A model generated the notes under the pieces. The model was not told where the DNA came from. It ran no database searches and worked only from the letters and a program-made list of their open reading frames with translations. 64,000 nt of DNA, from NCBI GenBank assembly GCA_934047225.1, contig OW204011.1:16070339-16134338 (forward strand), in the 5' to 3' direction. Both the position numbers and the translations under genes were made by a program. Source of the stretch: Ypsolopha sequella (lineage: Eukaryota > Arthropoda > Insecta > Lepidoptera > Ypsolophidae). Below, one piece after another: positions 1 through 9,993 of the stretch (position 1 is the stretch's first letter; the number at the start of each line of letters is the position of its first letter).

Positions 1-302
1 GCCGTTCATGCGACTGATGGAGAAAATTAAAGCGTTCTCTGAGATAGGTTGGAGAAGAAGGATCAAACAGCACAGTGTATAAAAGAGATAGAATATGAAA
101 ATTTCGACGAGAACGAATTGGAAGCCACCCTAGCTGGGAACGAAATTCGGAGATATGATCAAACTTGCGGAGGCCAAAAATAAATCTGATGCAAAAGTTT
201 TGAAGTCGCTCAAGTTTGTCAAATTGCTCCTGGGTGAGGTCAAGGTAACATGACTCAGCATAGTCAAGAATGGGTAAAAGAAGGGATTGAGCAAGAGCAA
301 TT
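1..302 (-). pseudogene. Jockey-like non-LTR element, C-terminal part of the reverse-transcriptase ORF
   Basis: On the minus strand this stretch translates with little interruption as the region after the fingers/palm of a jockey-type polymerase (motifs such as LPILDYAESCYLDL and LERLQNFCIRFIFGLRKFD). It is the continuation of the reverse transcriptase at 827-2625; the two parts are separated by an inserted retroposon at about 303-826. The element runs off the window edge, so its 3' end is not seen. It is a transposon fragment, not a host gene. Confidence 0.75.
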
Positions 303-826
303 AATTAAAACCTAAAAATAACTTCAAAAAATCATACTTCAAATATCTTCTGAGCAACCAAACTAACACGAACTCATAAACCTTATTTATTTATTTATCT
401 ATGTAGATAGTTCTTCATCTGCCTATTTTATAACTTGTATGTATGGCCACATATTGATTACTCACTTACTCACTTATTATCTATGTATGTTTATTGTACA
501 CCATTAATTGTTGATTACTAATGTTATATAATTAAAATAGTAGTATGTATTATACTGTAACTATTTGTATCTATGTAAGTATGTACATTAAAATGTCGGA
601 AGTATGCGTGACAAAACAATGGTTCTGGCATAATAACAGCGTTGTAGTCTACTTACTGGCTGCAACACATGCTGAGTCAGGGCCTTTTTACCCAGCAATT
701 CATTTTGTTTTGTATCTAAAATGTGTTTGAAACTTCATTCTGTTTTATGTCTAAAATGTGTTTGAATTAATTTGTTGATAGTGCTGAGTAAATAAAGATT
801 ATATCTATCTATCTATCTATCTTTGT
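303..826 (+). mobile_element. Retroposon 3' part with AATAAA and a TATC-repeat tail, inserted in the jockey-like RT
   Basis: Non-coding AT-rich DNA that ends on the plus strand with AATAAAGATTATA followed by a short TATC-repeat, the usual form of the 3' end of an insect non-LTR element or SINE. Removing it rejoins the two halves of the minus-strand reverse transcriptase, which is the evidence that it is an insertion. It contains two near copies of a TCTAAAATGTGTTTGAA segment (about 715-770). No protein is recognisable. The left boundary is approximate. Confidence 0.6.
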
Positions 827-2625
827 AGCAGTAGGCAGGAAATTACGCAGCCTTCTCATAGAGCCTGAAGATGCAAACATTTTCCGGCTAATTTCTTCTA
901 TTTGAGGTATCCAGTGTAAACAATTATCCATCGTTATTCCCAAGTTCTTCACCTTATCGCTGAATGAAACGTGTATTCCATCAAAGAATATTTGTGGAAG
1001 TATCTGCCATTCCACTCTGGACAAAAAGTAAGTGCTTCCGAGGATTATCACTTGGGTCTTATTTGGATTTACTTTTAACCCGTATTGCCTGCTCCAATCC
1101 GATATACGAGTGAGATTTATATTGGTAGGAGCAATAGCACTGGGGAGATCTTTAAGTGTTGCCTGCGTATAAATTTGGAGATCATCTGCATATAAGTGGT
1201 AGGAAGAAGAAATCAGATTAGAAATACTATTTATGAAGATTGCTAAAAGAAGAGGGGACAAGACGCCGCCTTGAGGAACACCGGCAGTGGTGTCACACCA
1301 GTTGGATAGTGAATCTTCAATAAGAATACGCTGCCGGCGCCCATTAACGTAACTACGAAACCAGTCAATTACCGTTGGAGATATGTTAAGAGAACGCAAT
1401 ATGCCCAACAGAATGTCAAAATCCACATTGTTAAATGCGCTACTAAAAGCTAATAATGTCAGTACTGTGAGTTGCCCTGAATCTAAGCCCAACCGTATGT
1501 CATCGGTAATCTTTATAAGAGCTGTAGTAGTACTATGGTCGGTACGAAAACCAGATTGAAAAGGATTTAGGAGTTTATTTTGGGAAAGGAAAAAGTTCAG
1601 TTGGTAATGGACTAGGCGTTCCAGGACTTTAGAAAGAAATGGTAGGATGGAGATTGGGCGGTATTCAGAGAAACAAGAAGGATTCGCTTTTTTAGGAAGC
1701 GGGATGATTTGGGCATCTTTCCAAATAGTCTGAAAGGTGCCCGAGGAGATGGATTTATTAAGGATATTGGTTATAACAGGAGTAAGGATATCAATAATAG
1801 GAACAATCATATTGCGGCTGATGCAATCACTACCCACTGCATTCGATGATATTGACAGAATGTACTTCTTAACATCACAAGCGGTAAATTGACTCAAAAT
1901 AAAAGAAGGATGGTCTGGTGTTGGAATAGAGGAAAGATTATTTAATGTATTTGTTTTCGTAGCACCGTCGAAAGTGCACGAAGAAGAGAAGTGATGGTTC
2001 AAGGAATTTAAATCCAAATCTTTTGGGATAGTATCTTGACGTGATTTACCAACACCTAATGACCTAAGAAATTTCCACACTTTAGTTGGGTCACCATTTT
2101 CGACTGATTCATGAATGTGGCGTCTTTGTGCATCCCTACATACCTTATTGCAGTGATTCCGAAGCATAACATATTTTTCCCTATTTTTATCTGTAGGGTG
2201 GGTTTTAAATCTAGATTTGGCAGATACCTTCTTTTGCATGATGTTTTTTATGTCATCGGTAAGCCAGGGTCCCGGTAGATGTTTAATTTTTATAGCCCTG
2301 ACAGGAGCGTGTGCATCATAAATTTGTATGAGGAGTGAGTTAAATATAGCTATTTGCTCATCAACAGTTTTAACCTTATCTATAACAGTCCAGTCAGTAT
2401 TGAGAGCATCTTTTCGAAGATTTTCCAAATTTATATCCCTGAAACTACGCTGCATAAGTACTTCTTGCTTTGGGCTTAGGAGGCCGGATTTTATAGGAAA
2501 GGAAAATTAGGTCATGGTAGGAGAATGCATCAGCAGAACATTGACCATGCTTGACAACATGTGCTAAGGAGGAGACAATCATAAGGTTGAGAAGAGAGGG
2601 GCGAAAATTTGGAAAATGATGACCT
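827..2625 (-). pseudogene. Jockey-like reverse transcriptase, 5'-truncated, catalytic Asp replaced
   Basis: The open frame runs from about 2625 (in-frame stop just beyond) to the inserted retroposon; the first Met is at 2455, but the frame and the homology start earlier, with endonuclease C-terminal sequence (SLLNLMIVSSLAHV). Visible RT motifs: SEYRPISILPFLSKVLE, FQSGFRTDHSTTTAL, GVPQGGVLSPLL and LYADDLQIY. Motif A reads LLAFSSAFNNVD, with Ala (codon GCT) where the family has the first catalytic Asp (GAT/GAC); this should abolish polymerase activity. Most of the endonuclease is missing, so the copy is 5'-truncated as usual for non-LTR insertions. It joins to the C-terminal part at 1-302. Confidence 0.85.
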
Positions 2626-2799
2626 TATTGACTGTATCGAAAGTGTAAGGAAATACGAACTTTGCCGAACGTTGCCGAAGATTTGTATGCGCATTATAAC
2701 TTTGGGAGCACTGTACATCGAAACTGGTGACTGAATGTAAAAAATTGCTTTTTGTTTTACGGTAGGGGTAATTTAAAAGTACCTAAAAGTAGTTACAAC

Positions 2800-3120
2800 A
2801 GGCATACTTCCTGGGTACTAGATTTTGGTAGGTACTCTTCCACTTTAAAGAGTGAGAGAGATAGTAGATTTTTGCATTGTTGTTGTATAGTGCCTTGCCG
2901 AACCTTGCCGTTGCGCTGATGCAGTCCCAGCCATAGTGACTCTCTCGCTCTTACCTAAAAATAGTAAAAACTGGCACAGTTACTAGTTTTCCGTAGGTAC
3001 TCTTTCACTTTTAAGTGTGAGAGAGATAGCAGATGTTTGCATTATTTTTGTAACAGTGACGTGCCGAACCTTTTAGAAGCAGTTGCCGTTGCGCCGACCC
3101 AATCCCAGCCATAGTGACTA
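2800..3120. repeat. Two diverged tandem copies of a ~165-bp unit
   Basis: Positions about 2819-2941 and 2983-3120 share the order GTAGGTACTCTT, GAGAGAGATAG, GTGCCTTGCCGAACC / GACGTGCCGAACC, GTTGCCGTTGCG-like sequence, and CCCAGCCATAGTGACT. No coding potential is evident. Together with the hairpin just downstream it may be a decayed non-autonomous element. Confidence 0.6.
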
Positions 3121-3131
3121 ATTCTAATCTA

Positions 3132-3210
3132 TCTCTCACAGTAATATCTCTCTCACTCTTACTTAACTGCTGTTAAGTAAAAGCGAGAGAGATATTACTG
3201 TGAGAGCTTC
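3132..3210. repeat. Hairpin-forming inverted repeat
   Basis: CTCTCACAGTAATATCTCTC and its inverted match GAGAGATATTACTGTGAGAG flank a short loop around TTAACTGCTGTTAA. The stem is close to perfect. Confidence 0.75.
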
Positions 3211-3437
3211 AACAGTTTCAGCATCCCGCATAATTTTTTGAACATGTAGTTACAAATCTATAAAATTAGTAATAACTTGTAAATTAATGCTTAATGCTTT
3301 CTTACAATAATTTATGCTACGGAAACCAAGTTATAATGTTGTAATCTTCGCCAAGTTGTACCATAACACATAGATTTCTCATTATTGTGCGCATTTATAC
3401 AATATTTTCAGATTTTTTACAATAAAGGTACAATATA

Positions 3438-3595
3438 GCCGATTCTGAAGGCTTTAATTTTAGTTTTAGTGCTGTCAAAACTAAATTTTCTTGATTGCAA
3501 AATAGTCCTTAAATGTTAGGAACAGAAGCCAAATATCTTTGGAAAAACTTAAGTTTTGACAGCACTAAAACTAAAATTAAAGCCTTCAGAATCGG
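3438..3595. mobile_element. MITE family A, copy 1 (~158 bp, long TIRs)
   Basis: Terminal inverted repeats begin GCCGATTCTGAAGGCTTTAA and extend about 45 bases on each side through AGTTTTAGTGCTGTCAAAAC. Two further copies lie at 24017-24176 and 26094-26253. Flanking TA dinucleotides could be a target duplication of the Tc1/mariner type, but this cannot be proven from three copies. No ORF. Confidence 0.85.
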
Positions 3596-3639
3596 TTACA
3601 CTGTTACACTATAATTTATAAACAAACCCTTCACTAAGA

Positions 3640-4165
3640 AAGTTTGTTATTATCGCGCAGTTTTTTCTTGATGCTTTATGCATCTATCATGCTAACGCAG
3701 TGTAACCGCGAGGTTACAGGAATGCAGAGCTGATGGGATTTGAGGATTGACACTGGAGAATTGTGGTTTCACTGACCTGTTTTGGATGTCTGTGGATGGG
3801 CTGACAATGTGCCGCGTGGTGTACTCCTTGTCGGGCTGATGATGACAGGGCTGATCTTGGACAGGGATGTGCAGAATGTCTTGAATGTCAGAATGTTCGT
3901 GGAGTACTAAACACAGCACTGGTATGATCACAACACTGATATATAATGTGATATTGTTTGTGTCGGCGGCGCGAGTGTGTACACGTGTGGTTCGGACGAT
4001 GTCCAGCGCGGAACAGAATGAACGAGCGGCGCCCAGCGCGCGAGTCGATTGTGTCGCGAGGTGGCGCCAGTGCTGCGCCGCGAAATTAGTCATGCGCATG
4101 CGCGAACGTCACGCTGGTGGTGTGAACACGCAGATTGCGTTGTCAGCAAAAAATCTTAATTAAAA
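3640..4165. other. GC-rich non-coding block, LTR- or CpG-island-like
   Basis: Between about 3950 and 4140 the sequence is CpG-dense (e.g. GGCGCCCAGCGCGCGAGTCG), unlike the AT-rich surroundings. Overlapping open frames on both strands (3692-4099 minus, 3885-4163 plus) show no recognisable domain and look like a by-product of composition. Read on the minus strand, the layout resembles a retroelement LTR/leader, but no second copy lies in the window. A promoter region is the alternative. Confidence 0.3.
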
Positions 4166-4169
4166 CAAA

Positions 4170-5320
4170 AACCTGAAACAGGCTTTTAACTGACACGATA
4201 AATGATGTTGATATAGCTTCCGACAGTGCAAAACGCAACAAAAAGGGATGTATTGCATTTGAACCAAAGATTTCAAAAGTTTAGATGAGCCCTGGCACCT
4301 AAAATCTGTTGCATTGTTTTTGAATGTGAAATGTCACACTTTTATCTTAATTAGTATTTCTTGAAATGTAAGTGCACTTTAAAAATGCACACGACGGCAT
4401 ATTGAGACCCTTTTCTCGTGAAAATTCGTTAAGGCGTCCAACTATCACTGTTTTTAGATGAGCACTGATTCCAAACATGTGAGCGTCACCTATTTAGAGG
4501 TGAAAACATTTTGGTGCTTTCATACAACGGTAAGGGCTTATCTTTACTCCAGCTCACCTCAAAAGAATGAAGATTGTGTCTAGCAGCAAATGTCCTCACT
4601 GTGATTCCGAAAAAGCTGAAAGTTGAAACATTTCATAGAAGAATGTAACATGTTTTCAATACAAAGACTTATTCTCATAAGTGACATTATGATTTTTGAA
4701 CAAGGATTTTTGCAAAGATGACAATAGAGATGTACCCTGCGGCACTGAAGAATTACTGGCAAATCCAAAATATGTTAAGTCTGTATACAAATACATTTTG
4801 AATAAGTACAGTTAAATAATTATAAGAAAAAGTGAATAAAGTGAAGTGGCAATGACAAATATTAAATATTAGTGAAGGCTGGCTGAAAGGACTTGCTTCC
4901 AAAGACGTAAAACAAAAAAAAAAAAAAGAAAAAACCGTTTCTTTCTTTTTCGTGTTTGTGAGTAAGCTAACGCACATGTAATTTTTGAAAAAATCTCATT
5001 TTGGCTTTATTTCTATATTTCCTTGCATGTTGTGTTAGCTTTTGAGTGTAGTAATAGTTTTTTTATTGGTAAGTACTGTAAATATTACTTTAATACTAAT
5101 TATTTAGTCGACCGACTTGGAGTACATATAGGTCCTGTTAATGTTAATGGGATAATTTCGTCTTCTCCTGCACTGTATTCTCAAAATCTGGACGCATCAG
5201 GCACTCCGGAAAACAGAAAAAAGGTCAGGGGAGACGATAAACGATGCTAATGCAAAAACAAACGACGATCGCACAAGCTTCTGTTAACGCGTCATTACAA
5301 CACTCATTCCAGCCTGACTG
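4170..5320. other. No gene or element recognised
   Basis: AT-rich DNA with only short random open frames and a run of about 17 A starting near 4914. Nothing supportable was found. Confidence 0.5.
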
Positions 5321-5466
5321 CAGCTAGCCTAACATGGTCGGTTTTTAACACCCTCTAAACACCTTTTGACAGCCCAATTTGACATTAAACACATGGAATA
5401 TGGTGTTTTGTTGTGTCAAAAGGTGTTAATAATAGGTGTTAAACGCTGGCCATGTTAGGCTAGCTG
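5321..5466. mobile_element. Foldback/MITE, ~145 bp
   Basis: Ends are inverted copies of CAGCTAGCCTAACATGG, and the arms continue inward as AACACC...TTTGACA against TGTCAAAAGGTGTTAATAAT. It is nearly a full hairpin. No target duplication was identified. Confidence 0.75.
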
Positions 5467-5881
5467 GTCATAAATTCTGTTTCATCGGACTTAGGACCTT
5501 ACATTGTACAATTCAATTCAATGCCATTTTATCTGGCTTCCGATAATGTGGACTCTGCACAGTAGTTCCACCAATGTCAAGTTTTTAAAAGTAAAAAGAC
5601 GCACAGTGATTAAATAACAATTAGGTATAACCTGGAGATATAAAGAAAGGAATCTAAAATGGCACCCATCATCATCCCCTCTCACTCGCACACCTGTGTA
5701 CTGCGTGCAAAAATAATAGTCTAGATTTGCCGCTCAAACTTACTCCACGCGTTTGGTTTCTTAACACATTGTTACTTGTTTCAATAGACTATAGACTTTT
5801 AGTGATGTCTGACAATCAAATAATTTTAAATAAAAATGCACACAACGAAAACTAAACAATTTTTTTTTTCTAAGGTTTCGT

Positions 5882-5960
5882 AATGAAACTTTCATTACCC
5901 AAAGAGTACTAAATGGGACCCTATTACTAGGCCTCAGCCATCTGTCTGTCCGTCTGTCAC
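5882..5960 (+). repeat. Fragment of a dispersed GGTTCCGTACTC-type repeat
   Basis: Resembles the start of the longer copy at 39911-40195: both have AAAGAGTACTAAATGGGACC-like or AAAGGGTAACCAACGGGACC-like sequence, then CCTATTA and CTGTCCGTCTGTCAC. Only the proximal part is present. Such repeats are common in lepidopteran genomes (family knowledge). The rest of 5470-6150 shows no gene. Confidence 0.5.
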
Positions 5961-6492
5961 AATATTATTCGAAACAAAGTACTAAAGAAACAACTTTTCA
6001 TGCTGACTGTATCATTGTGCAATAAATTACAAGTACTTGCTGCCATTGAAGATTCCTTTAATGCTTGGGGTTATACCTCTTACATTGTTTATGTTTCTCG
6101 TAAAGAGCTGGACCCAGCAGCAGGAACATCGATCCTTCCAATCAAACTTGGAAAATTTTTAAATACCATAAACTGATAATATCTTTGGTTTGATAAGTGT
6201 AGGAAGAAACCAAGTTTCAGTACAATTTTCATCATCGGATTCTGCCAATAATTTTTTAAACAGCAATTTGCTGTCAAATAACATACAAGCTCAAATTCCA
6301 ACATACATTATTACCGGTATGGGACTCGTGAAAGGCGGTCTAGTTCAGTGGTCCATGGAGGAATTGGCTGTTGAATTAGAATTGCCTGAAGCGTGTGGAC
6401 TAGTTCTAAAGGCAAGACGGCTGAGCAGAAAGAATATTACAGATAGTTCCCCTGTCTGGGTTTTACTCAGTCAGTAGTAATTACCTATAAAG

Positions 6493-7195
6493 CAGCGTTT
6501 CTTAACCTGTGGTCCGCGGACCCCTGGGGGTCCCCGAGCATATGTATGGGGGTCCGCAGCCTAATCTATGGACCATTTAACAATCATAAATAAATGCCAC
6601 CAAAAAACCTTCTCATTAACGTATGAAGGGTAAGCGGGAAGAGGGATCATAGTCAACAGAAGGTAAATTTGAAATAAGTAGAAAAAACTTGCTTAGGTTA
6701 TTATTTTAGAACTCTGCTTAGTGGGCTTATTGTAATCACAGTTAATTATTGTAATAACTATTTTTTTTTCTCAAAAGCAAACTTTACTATCAGCCCTTAG
6801 CCCCCCATATTTACAGTTAAAAGACAATTTTTTTAAACTTTTTGTACTAGTTATGACCTTTTTTTTAAGTTAGATTTTTAAGCTTCTTGAGTCCGGTTTA
6901 TTTTTAAAAGCGATATTCTGCGGACTGTGTTATTTTTTTTGTTTTCGCTCAATCATTGTTATCGAGACATTTTAGGAGGTGGCACTATTTACTCAATTTT
7001 GAAAAAAACTGACAATGATCTTTCTTCCCGCGTACCCTTCGTATTTTATATGAAAAAGTACCTATATTTTTTTTGTAATTTGTAGAACTAAAATAAGTGG
7101 TCCGAAATTTATTGCTGCTTTTCTATTAAGGGGGTCCTTAAAATTGTGCTTAATTTCCCAAGGGGTCTGTGGACAAAAAAGGTTAAGAAACGCTG
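6493..7195. mobile_element. Non-autonomous hAT-type element, 703 bp, 8-bp TSD CTATAAAG
   Basis: Starts CAGCGTTTCTTAACCTGTGG and ends with the inverted match AAAAGGTTAAGAAACGCTG. Perfect 8-bp duplications CTATAAAG lie at 6485-6492 and 7196-7203. An 8-bp duplication with CAG-starting TIRs is the hAT signature. No transposase frame remains. It sits inside the ORF1 relic. Confidence 0.92.
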
Positions 7196-7450
7196 CTATA
7201 AAGAACAGTTTCTACCTACTAAAGTTTACATGTTCCACATTTCCCTTGCAGTAGAGCGATATCAAAACCCCACTATCCATTGTTTGAGCTGCTGTTTGTT
7301 TGGTTAGCGGCTTAGTGTAGGTCAAAGCCAAGATGCTTTAAATGTGCCCAACCTCACCCTGGTATCAGTTGTGCTGTTGGTTCACAGCTTTCAACTTGTT
7401 TATTATATTATGCTGTGGTTCTCATGTGGCCACTGACAAAAACTGTCCAG

Positions 7451-7754
7451 CAGCAGTGGCGTGCATTGAACTTTTTTCCGGAAAAGCAATCAGAAGGTCA
7501 AGCAAAGGTTACAGTGAGACCCTGTTATAAGTTACGTATAACCTGAGGTTCAGATTATTACAGACAATAAAAAAAATATGAAAAAAATTAAATAACACTT
7601 TGAAAAAAAAAAGTTTGTATCATGCCAGGGTAGGCAGTGCATATTTTCATACAAACTTTTTTTTTTCAATGTGTTATTTAAATTTTTTCATATTTTTTTT
7701 ATTGTCAAATTTGATCTTCTGGTTTTCCGGAAAAAAGTTCAATGCACGCCACTG
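7451..7754. mobile_element. Foldback hAT-type MITE, 304 bp, 8-bp TSD CTGTCCAG
   Basis: Ends are inverted copies of CAGTGGCGTGCATTGAACTT, with an extra CAG at the left edge, and almost the whole element folds back on itself (GACAATAAAAAAAATATG against CATATTTTTTTTATTGTC). CTGTCCAG is duplicated at 7443-7450 and 7755-7762. It lies in a zinc-knuckle codon stretch of the ORF1 relic. Confidence 0.9.
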
Positions 7755-8164
7755 CTGTCCAGAACATCACTGTCAATGTTCCATTAAGTTGGTTATGTCC
7801 CAAGAGAGCATATCTTAATCAGAGGCATCTTCTCGTTTCTCTGCTGTTAGCAGGTCTTATTCAGAACAACTTACACAAGAACCAATCTCCCAATTTCTTA
7901 CTGTGATTTATTACAAGCAAGTGATGCTTCTCATCCCTCCCCTAGTCTGTTATATAAAAAAACTGTACCCAACCTCGTCCTAAGGTTTCTTCGGGTAAGG
8001 GGTATGATAAGGTTACACATTTTAACATTACAAAGAATGTCCCCTCTTCCTTACCTGATGGTTGTGCTCTTTCTCATGACTCTACTAAGTCACTAGATTC
8101 CCAAAATGACAACCTATTACAGTTGTTACTTGCTTCTCTTTTGAATATTATTTAAATAATATAT

Positions 8165-8585
8165 TTCAATAATATTTATTTTAATAATTTAATTTTGTGA
8201 TTCTTTTTTTTCTTTCATTGTTTTTTTAAATTATTTCATTATTTCAAGCTTTTCTTAATTATAATGTAAATGTATATTAAGTTTGCTCTTGTTTATAATT
8301 GTATATTTATTATACATATATATTTTTTATTTTCATTATATAAAATTACATATGTACACATTAATTTACATTGGTTGCCGGGTGATAAGATGTCTCCAGA
8401 GCCGAGACAGGTGCATCTCTGCTTCCGTCAACTGGTGTCACACGTCACTCCTCTCATTCTTATTGCATGTAGTGTTTACCTGTTATTGGAGTTACACTCT
8501 ATTCCTCCTGTACGATAGTTTAATTGTATGTTGTAAAGTGTATCATCTGTTGGTAGACCAAATAAATAAATAAAATAAAATAAAG
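8165..8585 (+). mobile_element. Retroposon 3' end with AAATAAA-rich tail
   Basis: A structured block from about 8372 (GGTTGCCGGGTGATAAGATG) to GGTAGACCAAATAAATAAAT and an A-rich tail looks like the 3' end of a non-LTR element or SINE on the plus strand. ORF1-like coding resumes right after the tail. The left boundary is only approximate. Confidence 0.5.
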
Positions 8586-8853
8586 TTAAGAGATTCTGAT
8601 TTACCGGACAACATTCCCTCTCCATTTACCAAACTTTATGAACTTTTTAGCCATGCCTCCACAAAATCTAACCCAAACTCACATTCTTCAATGAACATTT
8701 GAAGCATCCTGTGTAATAAACTTGGTCTTCTGTATCTTATTAATAAATTGATGATGGAATTTTTTTTTAGTCTATAAGCTTGCAGCAGCTCAAGCAAAAA
8801 GGTTGTTGTGAAAAAAAAGATACAGGGTTGAATCCGCTTTTCACTCATTCCAT

Positions 8854-9255
8854 GTTACGGGCATTACCATTTGTACGCCTTTAACACCAATTCTCTTAGA
8901 GGTTCCTATCCTATTTCAAAAGTACTAAAATAACTATTAAACATCATCTATTTTATTACACTGTTATGTTGACCTAAAATATTTGGGAATATTGTTAAAC
9001 GTAGTGAGAAATTAAGGAAAAAGTACCCGTTACGTGCGTTACATAATTTTGCCTATCTCTTTTGACTAGCATGACAAAACATAAGAACTCTGCGAATTTT
9101 GGTAAACAACTGTATGTTTTTTAATTATTAGCTAAAAGTATGATAAAATTACTACCTGCATTATACATTTAATTGGATCCTCTCACTTCATATCTATATA
9201 TATTTAAATCAAGATGATGTTACGGGCGTTACAGAAATTTGTTACGGGCATTACA
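8854..9255 (+). repeat. Four copies of the motif GTTACGGGCRTTACA
   Basis: Copies at 8854-8867 (GTTACGGGCATTAC), 9029-9043 (GTTACGTGCGTTACA), 9219-9233 (GTTACGGGCGTTACA) and 9241-9255 (GTTACGGGCATTACA), all in one orientation. Two more lie on the far side of the BEL insertion (18912-18926, 19081-19095). They surround the unrecognised minus-strand coding relic and could be subterminal repeats of a transposon. Confidence 0.7.
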
Positions 9256-9599
9256 CGTACGAATTTAATGAAGCTTGCATTACTATTACGTGTTTTATTG
9301 AAAGCCTTAATAACTACAAAATTGACAAAAAATCCTTAAAATAGCACAAATTACATGTCATTTTTCAAAAACGTCTACTTCTTGCTCAAATTCGTAATAT
9401 TTGCGATTGCTTTTGGATTTTAAAGATGGGCAAGGTAACTTGCAAATAATATCCTCAAAAGGCACATCTGAGATATCGTTTTTATTATGGTAAAACATTC
9501 TGGCGTTATCTCCTGTCATTTTTAAAAACATTATTCGTACATTACCGTGATTATCATGAACAGAGCTTACACCCTGATTAGATTCTTCAGGAACCTTAT

Positions 9600-9815
9600 T
9601 GTACGATCACCGATCGCGGGGTTGATAAATGATAAGTTTTGATAGTTTTATGAATTTATTGGACAAACACACGTAAGTATAATTGATATTGATGAGTGAT
9701 TGATGAGTACACGCGGTATGGACGGTGACCGATTGTGAACTGATGAAATTAGGGCGATGATCGACGACGGCTAAGTAAACAGCCAACGCAGCAGAATGTG
9801 CGGCTTGCCCGTACA
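9600..9815 (-). repeat. 3' LTR of the BEL/Pao element
   Basis: 216 bp, TG...CA bounded. It matches the 5' LTR in content, including the fortuitous 69-codon open frame present in both. Contains several TGATA pentamers on the plus strand. Confidence 0.95.
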
Positions 9816-9993
9816 TGCTCCCGGGGGAAAAGAAAACAAAATAAAATTATATTATTGATACGATGATAATGATATGATAAAATGAGAGGTGAGGTGCTTT
9901 ACAAAGTGATAAAACATTTTCTTTTTATATGTAATGCTAGTGTCTCTAAAACAGTGTCCATTGTTCGGATTTATTATAAAATGACAATATACA

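Larger units (their letters stand above)
6150..8780 (+). pseudogene. Non-LTR retrotransposon ORF1 relic, interrupted by three insertions
   Basis: Plus-strand segments resemble insect non-LTR ORF1: an RRM-like part at about 6180-6480 (VSVQFSSSDSANNFL, GLVLKARRLSRKN), then CCHC-knuckle remnants at about 7332-7375 (CFKCAQPHPGISC) and 7412-7450 joined to 7763-7790, then a decayed C-terminal part in shifting frames to about 8700. The breaks coincide with a hAT-type MITE (6493-7195), a foldback (7451-7754) and a retroposon (about 8165-8585); deleting them brings the coding segments back together. In-frame stops and shifts show it is dead. No ORF2 follows. Confidence 0.65.

Noticed and set aside
3692..4163. 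Overlapping 135- and 92-codon frames as host exons
   Set aside because: CpG-rich composition alone gives open frames on both strands; no motif, splice pattern or homology-like block is seen.
9607..9816. 69-codon frames inside both LTRs (also 18034-18243)
   Set aside because: They are the same LTR sequence read by chance; no domain, and they end within the LTR.
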